The notes beneath the pieces are model-generated. The model ran no database searches and was not told the DNA's origin. It saw nothing but the letters and a program-made list of their open reading frames with translations. A program made the translations under genes and the position numbers. This document shows, piece after piece, positions 8,229 through 18,429 of a stretch of DNA of 64,000 nt (position 1 is the first letter of the stretch; each line of letters opens with the position of its first letter). The stretch lies in NCBI GenBank assembly GCA_027923505.1, contig BROI01000006.1:806001-870000 (forward strand), given 5' to 3'. The DNA is from Mayamaea pseudoterrestris (lineage: Eukaryota > Bacillariophyta > Bacillariophyceae > Sellaphorales > Sellaphoraceae).

Positions 8229-11003
8229 ATGGCGGATGCTCTCATCAACTCTCCCATTCCCTCGCATCAGTCGTTTGAGATGACTGGCGAAGAAGAATTC
8301 GAAATCGAAAAGAAGCCGCGCCGAAACCTCGACTCTGAATTCGTTCAAGCGTCAGCTTGCTTGCAGCACGTCTTGCAGGACACCGGCGGTGCACCAATTT
8401 TTGAAGCTGCGACGGCCACCAAGACGACAAACTCTAGTTCCGCAGCAATGACATTTTCCCATTCTCTTTCAAAGGAGCAAAAGTCCTTCTCGGTTCATCT
8501 CCGTCTTCGGCCTTCCACAACGACGACGATTGAGCTCATCAATGGCACCACGGTTCGAGCGCATCCACCTCGCCAAGGGGCTACCAAGGACTACACTTTT
8601 ACAAATATTCTTCCAGCGACCACGTCCCAGTTTGAAGTGTACCAGGAGACTGCAGCTCCCATGGTACATGGACTCTTCAACTCGGACGCATCGAACAGCA
8701 GCTGCAACAAGGATCACAATCTGAGTCAGCTTGGATCATCCGCTCTTTTATTTTGCTACGGCATTACCAACGCCGGCAAAACATACACTGTCACGGGTGA
8801 CTTGAACCATGAGTCCAAATGGGGCGTCTTGCCGCGGGCGCTCCAGGACGCCTTTCATCGCTCGCAGGCGGCGAAACTCACTCTCCAGATTGCGTACATG
8901 GAGATTTACAATGAACAAGTCTACGACTTGCTGCAGCCTCCCGACAAGTACACGCGCGCATGTCCCCAAGTCAAGATTCGTGAGAATCATTACGGAATGG
9001 CCGTCTGCAAGGGGCTTGTACAAATGACCGTCGAGTCGGTCCAGCATGGACTCGCCCTTGTTCACTCGGCCAAGAGCAAGCGACAGACCTCGAGCAACAA
9101 TCTCAACTCTGGAAGCAGTCGATCGCATTGCATTTGCCAGCTCACAGTCATGGACAATGAGAGCCAGCAGCAAGTAAACATGTGGATCGTTGATTTGGCC
9201 GGAAGCGAGCGCTCCAAGCGAACGGATGCCGGTCAAGCCCGCATGAAGGAAGCATCGCAAATCAACAAGAGTCTCATGACGTTGATGCGCTGCCTCATGG
9301 CGCTTCGCGAGGATTCGAGTGGAAACAGCAACAAACCAAAGGAACGTCCGCCATACCGCGACTCCAAGATTACGCACTTGCTCATGAATCACCTGACTGG
9401 GCCAAGCGCGGGTCGAACCACCATGATTGTCAATGTCCACCCGGCCGAGTGCGACTTTGAAGAGACGCAGCATGTACTGCAGTACGCTGCTCAAGCCAAG
9501 CACGTTGTCGTGAATGCGAATCATCAACATGGCGGCGATTCGAAAAAGGCGGCGGTGCAGTACGGCGAGAATGGACGAAAGATTGTACCCCACGGAAAAG
9601 GAACCATGGCCAAGCTAATTTCCAAGCTTTCTCCGCTCCTATCGCCAGCAGCACGAGCTCGCAAGCGCAAAGGTGACCAAAATGGCAAGGATGCACATGG
9701 CAAGAAATTAAAGCCTGCGGCAGGGCCAACTGCTAGTAGCGCTACCACGATGGCGGCGGCCGCGGTCGGCAAGCCTAAAAATGCGGAACCGTCCAAGGAG
9801 GTTCGTCGTTTGAAGATGCAGCTTTCAGTCCTGCAGGTTGAGAACCAGAACCTCAAGCGTAACAACGAAAGACTCTCAGTCGAGAATGAGTCGCTCAAGG
9901 ACCAGTTGGAAGCGATGGAAGAAAACGTTCGAGCAGAAGTTGTTGACGAGATGGAAGCCAAGCAGATTGAGACGAATGAAAAGTACGAGTCAATCATCAA
10001 CGAACTCAAGCACAACCTGCGCGAGCATGTAGTCAGTGCATCAACAACCAAGAGTACTCGCAAGATGCAGAAGGACCGCGCTGACGAGCAAATCAACGAT
10101 TTGTTGGATAGTTTGGCGGAGAGCAAGGAGGAGAACCAGCGGCAACGAATTGAGCATGATACTGTAATCCAGACGCTGAAGGTCAACCATGAGCAGCAAA
10201 TTGAAAAACTACAGTCCCAAATCAAGACTCTCATGGACGCGAAAGCCAAGTACCAGCTTCGCAAGAATGGAAATATAGCAGACGGCGATGGCGAACCCAA
10301 GGATGCCGATAGCTTGTCCATGGAGTTGCGCGCCGCTCAGTCACAGATTGCCAAGCTCCAGGAGGAAAATGCGAACTATAAAAAGTACATGGGTGATGGC
10401 GACGAAGATGACGGTGACGACGAAGAGGAAGATGACATGGATGATGTTGATGGCGATGATGATGATAAGGAAGGAGACGACGAACAGGCCAGCGATCCGG
10501 AATGCGCAGATGATGACAACGACCAGGAGGAGGAGCATGAAGCCGAGGCGTCTTTCAAACCGGATCTGTTTTCGGAAGCATCATTCTCAGTCAACGTGGA
10601 AACGGAGATTGATTTGGCGCATGAAAATGCCACGGACTTTGCCCTTAATGCGCATGATGCTTCGGATGCGGCAGATGTGGAGGTTTGCAAGCCAGTGAAC
10701 GAACCCAATGAAACACTTGGCGTCACAGACGACGTCAATGAAGACGCGGCCACCATTAACAGCCCGTTGGAGCCGAAGTCGTCATCAGCACACAAGGGTC
10801 GTTTACCTCTGGGTGACGTCGCTCAAAACTTCAGAGAAGCCGAGGACAGTGACGATGAGTTCGGCCCAAATCAATGGCTTTTTCCAAAGAAAGGTCCTAA
10901 GAAAGACGAACAAGGGTCTTTCCTGCGACCTAAAGGACGCAAGCCCAAAAATGCCGAGGATTGGGATTCTCGTAGAGGCGCATGGCGACTCTCAATGGCG
11001 TAG
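8229..11003 (+). CDS. Kinesin motor protein, kinesin-6-like
   Basis: 924 residues from the ATG at 8229, whose context CACCATGG is much better than anything upstream. The motor domain runs about 90-430. The P-loop GITNAGKTYT is at 178-187; its TNAGKT or TNSGKT form is the kinesin-6 (KIF20/KIF23/MKLP) variant of the usual QTGSGKT. Switch I SSRSH is near 296 and switch II DLAGSER near 322. PYRDSKITHLLMNHL and TTMIVNVHP agree with the same class. About 520-725 is coiled coil and about 723-772 is a very acidic Asp/Glu run. The tail ends with a basic KGRKPKNAEDWDSRRGAWR segment. Kinesin-6 proteins act in the central spindle and cytokinesis; that role here is inferred from family. The motor is complete. 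Confidence 0.92.
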   Translation: MADALINSPIPSHQSFEMTGEEEFEIEKKPRRNLDSEFVQASACLQHVLQDTGGAPIFEAATATKTTNSSSAAMTFSHSLSKEQKSFSVHLRLRPSTTTTIELINGTTVRAHPPRQGATKDYTFTNILPATTSQFEVYQETAAPMVHGLFNSDASNSSCNKDHNLSQLGSSALLFCYGITNAGKTYTVTGDLNHESKWGVLPRALQDAFHRSQAAKLTLQIAYMEIYNEQVYDLLQPPDKYTRACPQVKIRENHYGMAVCKGLVQMTVESVQHGLALVHSAKSKRQTSSNNLNSGSSRSHCICQLTVMDNESQQQVNMWIVDLAGSERSKRTDAGQARMKEASQINKSLMTLMRCLMALREDSSGNSNKPKERPPYRDSKITHLLMNHLTGPSAGRTTMIVNVHPAECDFEETQHVLQYAAQAKHVVVNANHQHGGDSKKAAVQYGENGRKIVPHGKGTMAKLISKLSPLLSPAARARKRKGDQNGKDAHGKKLKPAAGPTASSATTMAAAAVGKPKNAEPSKEVRRLKMQLSVLQVENQNLKRNNERLSVENESLKDQLEAMEENVRAEVVDEMEAKQIETNEKYESIINELKHNLREHVVSASTTKSTRKMQKDRADEQINDLLDSLAESKEENQRQRIEHDTVIQTLKVNHEQQIEKLQSQIKTLMDAKAKYQLRKNGNIADGDGEPKDADSLSMELRAAQSQIAKLQEENANYKKYMGDGDEDDGDDEEEDDMDDVDGDDDDKEGDDEQASDPECADDDNDQEEEHEAEASFKPDLFSEASFSVNVETEIDLAHENATDFALNAHDASDAADVEVCKPVNEPNETLGVTDDVNEDAATINSPLEPKSSSAHKGRLPLGDVAQNFREAEDSDDEFGPNQWLFPKKGPKKDEQGSFLRPKGRKPKNAEDWDSRRGAWRLSMA

Positions 11004-11160
11004 AGTTGCGCAGCAAGCTGCTAGCCACCATCATTCATATGGCATAGTCTCCCGTAAATATAAGTCTCTAATTCTAGCTAGGTCTTACCTGATATTTGTG
11101 TATCAATATGTACGAAGCTAAGCTCAATTCCTTTAAGGACCTATAAAATTGTAAGCAAAT

Positions 11161-13467
11161 CTACTCTACCATAGATGCTTTCTCATCCTCATTCTTCACA
11201 TCCACTTCGGCGGGCGGGCAAATCGTCTTTGACTTCAAGGCGGCTGGTTCGTCGCTTGGCGACGCCTCGATACCGTTCCAGTTGTGCTCATTTCCTGCAC
11301 CTTCATCGGTCAACGCGGAAGCTGAATAGCTGACAGTCCTGCATTGCTCCACCTCGTCTTGGATGGACCGCGACATTGAACCCTCATCATTCGGAGTTAC
11401 TTCGGCGACGTTTGCATCTTCCTTGCCGTCACTGCCCCTGTCGCCCTCCGCCCCTTCAGAGGTGGAACCATGGACTTGAAAACTGCCGCCGTCACTTCCA
11501 CTATCGGGCGCGGAAAGAACAGTTTTAAGAACCTGATCGACAAAGTTCTCGTCCATCTGGTCAGCTTCAGCGGGGATGTAATTGTTCACTGAGTCGAGAA
11601 TGGTCTGCAACTGCTCTCTCATTGCCGTGGCGTTCTGGATAATGCCGATTCTAGTTTGAGACGTATGCTTCACCTGCAGCGCATGCTTTTCGACTGCAGC
11701 GAGGACATCGGCTCTAGCGTCAGCCGACTGTTGGAGCGCAGCATGCTCCCAACGAAGCACAGTTGAGATACGCTCACGCTCCACCCTGCACTGCTCGAAT
11801 AGCTCTTCCTGGGCTTTGACACTTTGAGCAATCTTTTCGTGTTCAGCATGCGCCGAAAGGACATCGATTTCGTGTTCCTCGACCCTCTGGATGATGGTGG
11901 CTTGTTCCGAGGCGACGTTTCCAAGATATTCAGCGACAGTCAAGAGTTTGCGACTGAGCTTGGAAACGGTTTGGCGAAGCGCTTCGCGCTCCTTTTCAAT
12001 TGTCCGAAGACGCAAGGTGTAGTTTGAGGTCGCACTATCGTTGTCCTGGGTTGCAACGGAAAGCTGACGCGCCAAAGAAGCTACCTGCTCGACGAGGGAA
12101 TTCTCATGTGCAATCTTTTTCTTGAGCTGCTCTTCGAGAATTAAAACATAAGACTTCACGCTCTTGTGATCTTCACTGATTGTCTTCAGCTCGTCGTTCT
12201 TTCCAGTGAGCTTGATCTCCAATCGAGTGACTTCAGACTTAAGCTTCTTTGTCTCTTCCTCAATCTCTGTCTTCAAACGAGAGATTTCGCGCTCGAGAGT
12301 GGTGCACTTCAAATTGATTTCCTCATTCTCTTCAATGAGAGCCTTGTTATCTCTTGTAAGTCTTCCCTCAACCTCTTCCTTGGCCTTCAAAGTTGCTTTT
12401 AAGCAACTTTCCATGGCAGTGACTTTGTTAGCGACCGAAGTCTCGCCAACCGACTTGCTCTCGAGACGCGTTTCCAATAGCTCGACTCGCTCCTTGGTAC
12501 GAAGACAATCTTCTGAGCTGTCCTTTAGTTCTTCTTTCAAGCGGTCAATTTCCTTTGAAAGACGTCCTTGTTCAGCCTTTGCATCCTCGATTTCCTCCGC
12601 ATGTTGCTTTCGCAACTTGGCAACAAGTTCTTCAAATTCAGAACGCTGCGCAGCGATGACTTTTTCATGCTGGACGCTTGACACGGAAGTAGCCTGTGCA
12701 TGGCGCTCCAAAGCTTTGATGAAGGCAGCACGGTTGGGAGACTTGGTTGTCTGAGCCATAACCAAAGGAGTGCGACCCTTGGCGTCCTGAACTTCAACGG
12801 AACCAGGAAACGCTGTCAGAAGAGCATCGACCACGGCTTCACTCGACCCCATGCGATAGGAAAGATGCAATGGAAGCATGCCTTGATCATCCTTGGCAGA
12901 CACCGATCCAGGATAGACGTCAAGCAATGCTTTCAAAACATGGTCAGGCGCTCCAAAAATGATAGCGCCATGTATTGGCAACAATCGCCAGCGAAGCTTT
13001 CCGTCCACCTCTTTGCGCGAGACCCAGTGCGTTGTTTCCTCAGGGCTTTCACGCGCTTTCTCGATGGCTCCCTCCCAGTCTCTGCGTTGCAGCAGCAGAT
13101 AAAGCTCGCTTGGGTCAACATCGAAGTCAAGCTCGACACTCAAAGCCTTGTCAGTGGGAGGATTGGTGACGGGCACAGTTTCCGTTTCGATCTCCTCAGC
13201 TTCCTTTTGTTTCTTTTCAGCCTCAGATATGTCGCGTGCCTCAGCTTCGTCGATGATCGTTTTTGGTGTCTTGGGAAAGTTGGGAACAGTTCGTTCCTCG
13301 TCGTCAACCCGTTCCTCGTTGTCCTCAGTGTGTTGCTCAGGGAAGACTTCCAATTCGTCCGGAGACTCCTTTTCCGCCTCGATGAATGCAACCTTGCTAC
13401 CTTCAGAAAGCATCTCGGCACTGTCGCTCAGATCGAAAGGCCCACAAAAGCCACACGCGTCCCTCAT
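11161..13467 (-). CDS. Ankyrin-repeat / coiled-coil protein B
   Basis: 768 residues. The reading frame is open further upstream, but the first ATG is at 13467 (MRDACGFCGPFDL). An acidic leader of about 115 residues precedes the family module: VELDFDVDPSELYLLLQRRD, then EETTHWVSRK and LRWRLLPIHGA. About three ankyrin repeats follow (DDQGMLPLHLSYRMG, DAKGRTPLVMAQ). From about 260 to 640 lies a long coiled coil, and the last 130 residues are acidic and disordered. No enzyme motif is visible. The layout is the same as gene A at 1.5 kb, with the coiled coil about 150 residues longer. A scaffold role is inferred. Confidence 0.85.
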   Translation of the reverse strand: MRDACGFCGPFDLSDSAEMLSEGSKVAFIEAEKESPDELEVFPEQHTEDNEERVDDEERTVPNFPKTPKTIIDEAEARDISEAEKKQKEAEEIETETVPVTNPPTDKALSVELDFDVDPSELYLLLQRRDWEGAIEKARESPEETTHWVSRKEVDGKLRWRLLPIHGAIIFGAPDHVLKALLDVYPGSVSAKDDQGMLPLHLSYRMGSSEAVVDALLTAFPGSVEVQDAKGRTPLVMAQTTKSPNRAAFIKALERHAQATSVSSVQHEKVIAAQRSEFEELVAKLRKQHAEEIEDAKAEQGRLSKEIDRLKEELKDSSEDCLRTKERVELLETRLESKSVGETSVANKVTAMESCLKATLKAKEEVEGRLTRDNKALIEENEEINLKCTTLEREISRLKTEIEEETKKLKSEVTRLEIKLTGKNDELKTISEDHKSVKSYVLILEEQLKKKIAHENSLVEQVASLARQLSVATQDNDSATSNYTLRLRTIEKEREALRQTVSKLSRKLLTVAEYLGNVASEQATIIQRVEEHEIDVLSAHAEHEKIAQSVKAQEELFEQCRVERERISTVLRWEHAALQQSADARADVLAAVEKHALQVKHTSQTRIGIIQNATAMREQLQTILDSVNNYIPAEADQMDENFVDQVLKTVLSAPDSGSDGGSFQVHGSTSEGAEGDRGSDGKEDANVAEVTPNDEGSMSRSIQDEVEQCRTVSYSASALTDEGAGNEHNWNGIEASPSDEPAALKSKTICPPAEVDVKNEDEKASMVE

Positions 13468-14055
13468 GGTCTGTATGCTCCGTATGCCAATGTAGACTCG
13501 ACGAGACGGAATTGCGAAGCACTGCAAATGAAACAGCAACGGGTATCGCTTTCCTCTTTGAACCTTTTGCCAAGGATCCGTCGGGAAGTTTGTGATTCAT
13601 CGTCGCCAGATTGTATGTACCTCTCGCCACCGTCGCCAACGATTGGCAATCTCGATTAGCTAGCGATGATTCGCCTATGTTTTGGAAAACCCGAACATTG
13701 TGAAAAAGTTAGCTGGCAAATGATAATGAAACAACGAATCTTTGTGGTCGTGCTGGTTAACCATTGTTAACGCTCACTCGGCTGGCTCGTAGCCGTTTCG
13801 AGGACACTTGCTTTGTTCACAACATAATCTCGATCGACTCATCCCTTTGTACTCGATTCTTGCTCTACCGGTATAAGACGACGGACACACGCATGTTATC
13901 GTAATGGAGGCTTGCTCGATCGGGTTTTTTATTTATTTGCCATTAATTTATTACGGCTTTACTGTTAAAGTAGACGACCGTATACCGGTACCCGGTAAGC
14001 AACTTCGTACAGCATTATCAGTTCACCACTGCAAGCTGCAGGCTCATACTGCTAC
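13468..14055. other. Intergenic stretch, no gene seen
   Basis: About 590 bases between the start of ankyrin gene B and the 3' end of the OTU gene. It has an A/T-rich part near 13925-13960. I see no RNA gene, repeat or supported reading frame. Confidence 0.4.
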
Positions 14056-15183
14056 TCAATTCTTTGCAACAACTAGATTGTAATGCTCGCCCAGTGCATA
14101 GTAGTGACGGTGATAGGAAAGCCGAATCGGGTCTATCTCACCCTTTTGCTCACACTCGATGCAAAGCGGCTCAACGGAATGCGCCTGATAGATAATCATG
14201 GGCCGACCAAGTGCAATGCTCAGCGCTCGAAGCTCCAAGTGTCCGCCCCAGTCGGCCGAATTCCTGATTCGATTCGTATATTGTTCAAACGTTGTTATCT
14301 CGTCCGTGTAGTCGCAAAACGGAGCAAACTCGTTTTGGTTCTTGTCCAAGGCATCTGCACAAAGCTGTCCTGATAGCAGCATAGCACAGTAAAAGCTGTC
14401 ACGTAAGAAACAAAAGTTGAATTACATTACATGCCCGCTCATCTCCCCACTTACGAATTTCCATAAAGTCCTTGCCACACGCTGCTCCAATCGCTCGATA
14501 CAAGCAATGTCCATCAGCCGCCACATCTTGAATGACTAAATCAAGCGGTGCTAGCTGTTCCATTAACGTTTCCATTTCGACTTGTCGTTGGGTTGGACCG
14601 GCATTGTCAAGCTCGTCTTGAATGTTTCGCTCGCGTTCCAGTTCCTTCTCGCGCGCCTTTTCGCGCTTGCGTCGCGCCTTTTCTGCCTTGCTGGAAGATG
14701 ATTGCCTTTCCTGGTCTTGATCGTTAGCAACCGACATTGACGCTTGATCATCTACTGCTTCCTTTGACGCTGCAGCCTCCTCAAGCACGGAACTTCCAGC
14801 ATTCATGGCGGCGAGCTCATCAGCATGCTTTGTCTTGAGTTCGACGAATCGTTCATCGTACTTGGCTTCGAGCCTGCAAACCAGAAGAGTGAGCAAATGA
14901 ACGACTTCCTGCTATTTATAACCATTTAATCCCAGTCATCCCTTCCTCATCAAACTTACGCTGCCAGTATTTCCTTTCCCTTTTGTCCCTTGCCAGCCGT
15001 TCCCTTGGCCTTTTTCAGCTCGGCGCGCTTCTCGCCCTCGAGCGCCTTGAGCTCTTTATTGTGTCGAGTTTTGACTTCATCCGCTGACATTTTCTTGTCA
15101 AGAAATGAGGCTTTCCGATGACGCGACTCGTGAAAATTGCGAATGGTGGCGCACCTACGAACCTTGCCAGATTTGACCGCCAT
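14056..15183 (-). CDS. OTU-family deubiquitinase, OTUD6-like
   Basis: Three exons: 15183-14960, 14873-14451 and 14395-14056 (introns 86 and 55 nt), giving 328 residues. The first intron has a clean GTAAGT donor. The second is chosen because it keeps the frame and restores the OTU helix after DFMEI; its donor GTGGGG is weak. The N-terminal half is charged coiled coil, as in OTUD6B. The catalytic Cys lies in DGHCLYRAIGAACGKDF, and the catalytic His in HYYALGEHYNLV near the end. WGGHLELRALSIALGRPM is the conserved OTU core. OTU enzymes cleave ubiquitin from proteins. The start at 15183 has the context CACCATGG; a second in-frame ATG at 15090 (MSADEVKTRHNKELK) is where similarity to OTUD6B begins and is a real alternative. 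Confidence 0.85.
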
Positions 15184-15546
15184 GGTGCACCGCTCGTTTC
15201 CGCCGCAGCATGATTCCCCGATTAGGGTTAAGGTTTCGAAACCGCCGCGCCGGCGCGCCACGATGCATCCACCATGATTCACTCGCCAGTTTCGAGCCGG
15301 AGGTGCACTATGTAATCCTTGCCCGCCTCTATTTATCTGTATGAAGCGACTGCCTACTATCAATGAAGCATGCTTCCGAGATATGAATCTCCTAGTGTAG
15401 CTAGCGCAAGCCACGTGCTTGCCTCAGTTTTCCGAAATTCACACTTTCATTGTCGAATTCTCGCTCTGGATCTTGAGCAAGCTTCATTGATTTTTCAAAA
15501 GCAGCAAGACAAGTGCAACGAAGAAAGAAACAACCATTCAACCATC
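15184..15546. promoter_or_regulatory. Divergent intergenic region, OTU / ankyrin gene C
   Basis: 363 bases between two head-to-head genes. The reading frame of gene C is open back to 15370 but the better-placed start is 15547, so part of this is probably 5' leader. It contains a GC-rich palindrome, GGCGCGCC, near 15251. Confidence 0.4.
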
Positions 15547-18429
15547 ATGGAAGCGCTTGCTAAACTCTCCGCGAGATGCAACGCCGACAACGTTTGCACC
15601 TCGGCCATGAACAGTCGCGGCCTCATGGACGAAACCAACAAGACCATTGTCGAAATGACGTTGGAAGTAGACTACAGCAAGCACTGTACGACGCTGTACA
15701 AGATGATTGAGGAGCAAGATTGGGAAACGGTGGCCAAGTTTTTGGATACTGGTTACTGGATTGGATCGCTCTGGGCGGACAAGCTCACGCCAGTGGAGCA
15801 AGCCAAAACCTGGGTCACGCGGTTCGACCCAGAGGATACCACCAAGATCAAGTGGAGTCAGCTGCCACTGCACTTGGCCATTGTCATTGAAGCTCCAGTT
15901 TCCATTATCCGGCGTCTTGTGGAGACCTACCCCAAGGCTCTCAAGTGCACCGACGATGAACATATGCTGCCCTTCCATTTGGCCATGCGTCATGGAGCCA
16001 CGGATGAAGTCGTCGACTATTTGTTGCAAGGTTTTCCGGATGCCGTCAATGTCAAGGGCAAGAACAGTCGTTCGGCTCTGGAGTGTGCCATGCGCTCACG
16101 CAAAAAGGCGCGGGCCCGCATGTTGACCGTCTTTTTGGACAAGACGCGGGGCAACCAAGTGGCCAATCTGGAATTGGTCAAGACGCAGCTCGACGAAAAG
16201 AACAAGTTCTTGGACCAGCTTCACTCGCAGCTGTCAAAGATTGAAACGGCCAAGACGCAGGTGGAGGATGACTTGGCGCACAAGATTAACCAGTTGCTCG
16301 ACACCAAGGCTGAACTCGAATCCAAGCTGGAGGAACTCAAGCATGAAAAGGAATCGCTCGAGTTGAGTTCGGCCAAAATGGCTGGACAGATGCAGCACAC
16401 CAAGCTCTTTCACGAGATTGAAACGGAGCGCAAGATTGCGGCGTTGGAGGTTCAGAAGAAGGAACTCGAAGCGGCCGAGCGCCAAATCCAGGAGGATGAA
16501 GTCCGTCTCCACTCGAACCTTGCCGTCATTGAGATGCGCGTTGGCGAAACAATGTCGGTCGAAGACATGGATGCGCTCAAGAAGGACCTTACAAGCTTTC
16601 AGACCTACCGCTTGGAGCATACCCGGTCGCGCGCCCTTGAAGACATTAAGAGTCTCAAGCTGACGATTCACAATGAACTCGAAAAGTGCCAAGGCGCGCA
16701 CATGGATGAAATTCGTGCCATTCAGCAGTCGGTCCACGTGATGGAGGAGTACGACACGAGCAAGGCGTCGGACGAGGAGCTGACCGAGCTTCGGGCGGAA
16801 CTGGACAAGCTCAAGGCTGCCTTGCGCGACAGGACGGAGGCTCAGAGTCTTCGTGCGGACTTGCTTGCTTTGAAAACGTCGCTCGAGTCGCACGTCAAGT
16901 CGTTTTGCTTTCACGACAAGGAAACCAAAGCTGAGTTGAACAAGACCATTGAAGCTATAACCGAGTCGCACTTGAATGAGCTCGACTACACCGGTCTTGT
17001 CCAGATGCGCCAGGACGTTACCAAGCTGAAGAGGAGCGCCCAAGAAAAGGCTCTCGTCTTTCAGGCCAAGAAGGACCTTGCCGAAATCCAGACTCTGCTT
17101 GCGGCGCAGATCAAGGCCGCTGGTAGTGGGGACGACCTTGTCGAGAAGAAGAAGGCGATTGACAGCATCGAAAAGGGGGGTCTTGAAGGAAAGTCCAGCG
17201 AAGAACTTGTCAGTTTGCAGATTGAAATGATCAATCTCAAGGAAGGCCTCAAGCGAGATGGAGTTTTGCTTCATAAGAAGGAACTCGTGACGGCTCTCAA
17301 GAAAGATATTTCCCTTGAATTGTCGAGTGCTAGTGGAAAACACAAGCATACTTTGAACGCGATGAAGAAGGAGATTGACGCTCTTGACAAGTCCAACGAC
17401 ATGGACAGCGTTCGTCTCGACACCTTGACGAAACATCGTCAAACGTTGGAGGGTCTGACGAAGCAGCGCATCGAAGCCAAACAGATCAAGGACGAACTTT
17501 CGCAGCTGCAAAAGCTTGTGGCGACACAGATGAAGCAAAGCAACGCCGAGTCGAAGCGCGAGCTTACTGCCTTCCATCGTGAACTGGAGCAAATTGCGAG
17601 TCAAAAGCTCGACGAGAAGAATCGCATTGAAATTGAAGCAATCAAGGCCAACATTGAGTCAATTAAGCATCAAGTCTATAACTCCAAGGAAGAGTTCTTC
17701 ACCAAACTCGAGTTTAATTCTTTAAAGCAGGCACTCGAGGAAAGAATTGAGTCAACCAAAGGTGAAGCGCATCTGGAGTTTCTCACAATGAAGCAAACGC
17801 TGGATAGCATCAACCTTGAAACTGTTAACGTCAAGGGCAAGGAAGGATGGTGTCAGCTAAAGGCAGAGATTGAAGCCTTGAAGGTAGATCTGATGCGGAA
17901 GGATCTCATCAACCTAAAGAAGGAGCTGGTTGAGGAACGCACAGCAAGCAAGAATGACAAGCAGAAGGAAGGACTCTCTCGGGCAATTGACTCGATCAAG
18001 ACTGATGGTATTGATTCTGTCTCCCTGGGAGAGTTGTTGCTAATGAAAAAGGCAGCCGTGGCGTACCGAAGCCAAGTCAAGATTGCAAAGAAGTCCTTGT
18101 TTCGTTGTTTTTTCAAGCGCAGCAAGAAGCAGCAACAGACGAGTGCAGCTGTCACAGCCAGCAAACAAGACTGCATCCAGCCATTCATGCCTCCAAGGGC
18201 CCCGACTGCCGATGAAATTTCGCACACTTCTTCCGAGCCTGACAGTGAAAGCAACGCTAGCATTCCGAAGTCGGTCCGCACCATGTCTTATGGAAACGTC
18301 TCGGGTTCGAACTTGAAGTCCGCCTCGGACGTCGAGAACCTCAAGTCACCGAGTTTTATGGCATCCAATGAAGGCAAGGAATTAACGACGGCAGACGTTA
18401 TGCCATCTTCGATCACGGTGGAACAGTAA
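15547..18429 (+). CDS. Ankyrin-repeat protein C with long 71-residue-repeat rod
   Basis: 960 residues from the ATG at 15547 (CATCATGG); an upstream in-frame ATG at 15370 is possible. Residues about 35-190 hold the family module (LEVDYSKHCTTLYKMIEEQD, TWVTRF, KWSQLPLHLAI) and about three ankyrin repeats. Compared with genes A, B and E, an extra segment of about 20 residues (after DTGYWIGSLW) sits inside the module, as in neighbour D. From about 205 to 830 the chain is continuous coiled coil, most of it in eight tandem units of about 71 residues (separate entry). A basic cluster, AKKSLFRCFFKRSKK, follows, then a disordered tail. The rod would be tens of nanometres long, so a cytoskeletal or scaffold role is plausible but inferred. 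Confidence 0.87.
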   Translation: MEALAKLSARCNADNVCTSAMNSRGLMDETNKTIVEMTLEVDYSKHCTTLYKMIEEQDWETVAKFLDTGYWIGSLWADKLTPVEQAKTWVTRFDPEDTTKIKWSQLPLHLAIVIEAPVSIIRRLVETYPKALKCTDDEHMLPFHLAMRHGATDEVVDYLLQGFPDAVNVKGKNSRSALECAMRSRKKARARMLTVFLDKTRGNQVANLELVKTQLDEKNKFLDQLHSQLSKIETAKTQVEDDLAHKINQLLDTKAELESKLEELKHEKESLELSSAKMAGQMQHTKLFHEIETERKIAALEVQKKELEAAERQIQEDEVRLHSNLAVIEMRVGETMSVEDMDALKKDLTSFQTYRLEHTRSRALEDIKSLKLTIHNELEKCQGAHMDEIRAIQQSVHVMEEYDTSKASDEELTELRAELDKLKAALRDRTEAQSLRADLLALKTSLESHVKSFCFHDKETKAELNKTIEAITESHLNELDYTGLVQMRQDVTKLKRSAQEKALVFQAKKDLAEIQTLLAAQIKAAGSGDDLVEKKKAIDSIEKGGLEGKSSEELVSLQIEMINLKEGLKRDGVLLHKKELVTALKKDISLELSSASGKHKHTLNAMKKEIDALDKSNDMDSVRLDTLTKHRQTLEGLTKQRIEAKQIKDELSQLQKLVATQMKQSNAESKRELTAFHRELEQIASQKLDEKNRIEIEAIKANIESIKHQVYNSKEEFFTKLEFNSLKQALEERIESTKGEAHLEFLTMKQTLDSINLETVNVKGKEGWCQLKAEIEALKVDLMRKDLINLKKELVEERTASKNDKQKEGLSRAIDSIKTDGIDSVSLGELLLMKKAAVAYRSQVKIAKKSLFRCFFKRSKKQQQTSAAVTASKQDCIQPFMPPRAPTADEISHTSSEPDSESNASIPKSVRTMSYGNVSGSNLKSASDVENLKSPSFMASNEGKELTTADVMPSSITVEQ
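16516..18078 (+). repeat. Eight tandem ~71-residue coiled-coil repeats in protein C
   Basis: Each unit contains a segment like AIDSI-(about 8)-S-x-EEL-x2-LK-x-EI-x2-LK. Anchor codons lie at 16516, 16729, 16945, 17155, 17371, 17581, 17797 and 17983. The steps are 213, 216, 210, 216, 210, 216 and 186 nt, that is 70-72 residues with a shorter last step. Examples are KKAIDSIEKGGLEGKSSEEL, LSRAIDSIKTDGIDSVSLGE and LNKTIEAITESHLNELDYTG. A KK(E/D)L segment recurs about 40 residues later in most units. The copies are diverged, so the duplications are old. Confidence 0.75.

Noticed and set aside
9524-10321. 265-codon minus-strand open frame
   Set aside because: Antisense to the kinesin coiled coil; the Ser/Cys/Leu-rich text is what antisense coiled-coil sequence gives.
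12700-13659. 319-codon plus-strand open frame
   Set aside because: Antisense to ankyrin gene B, whose module and repeats are clear on the minus strand.
16234-17604. 456-codon open frame on the minus strand
   Set aside because: It lies opposite the coiled-coil coding part of ankyrin gene C and is a shadow of its biased codons; no family features.
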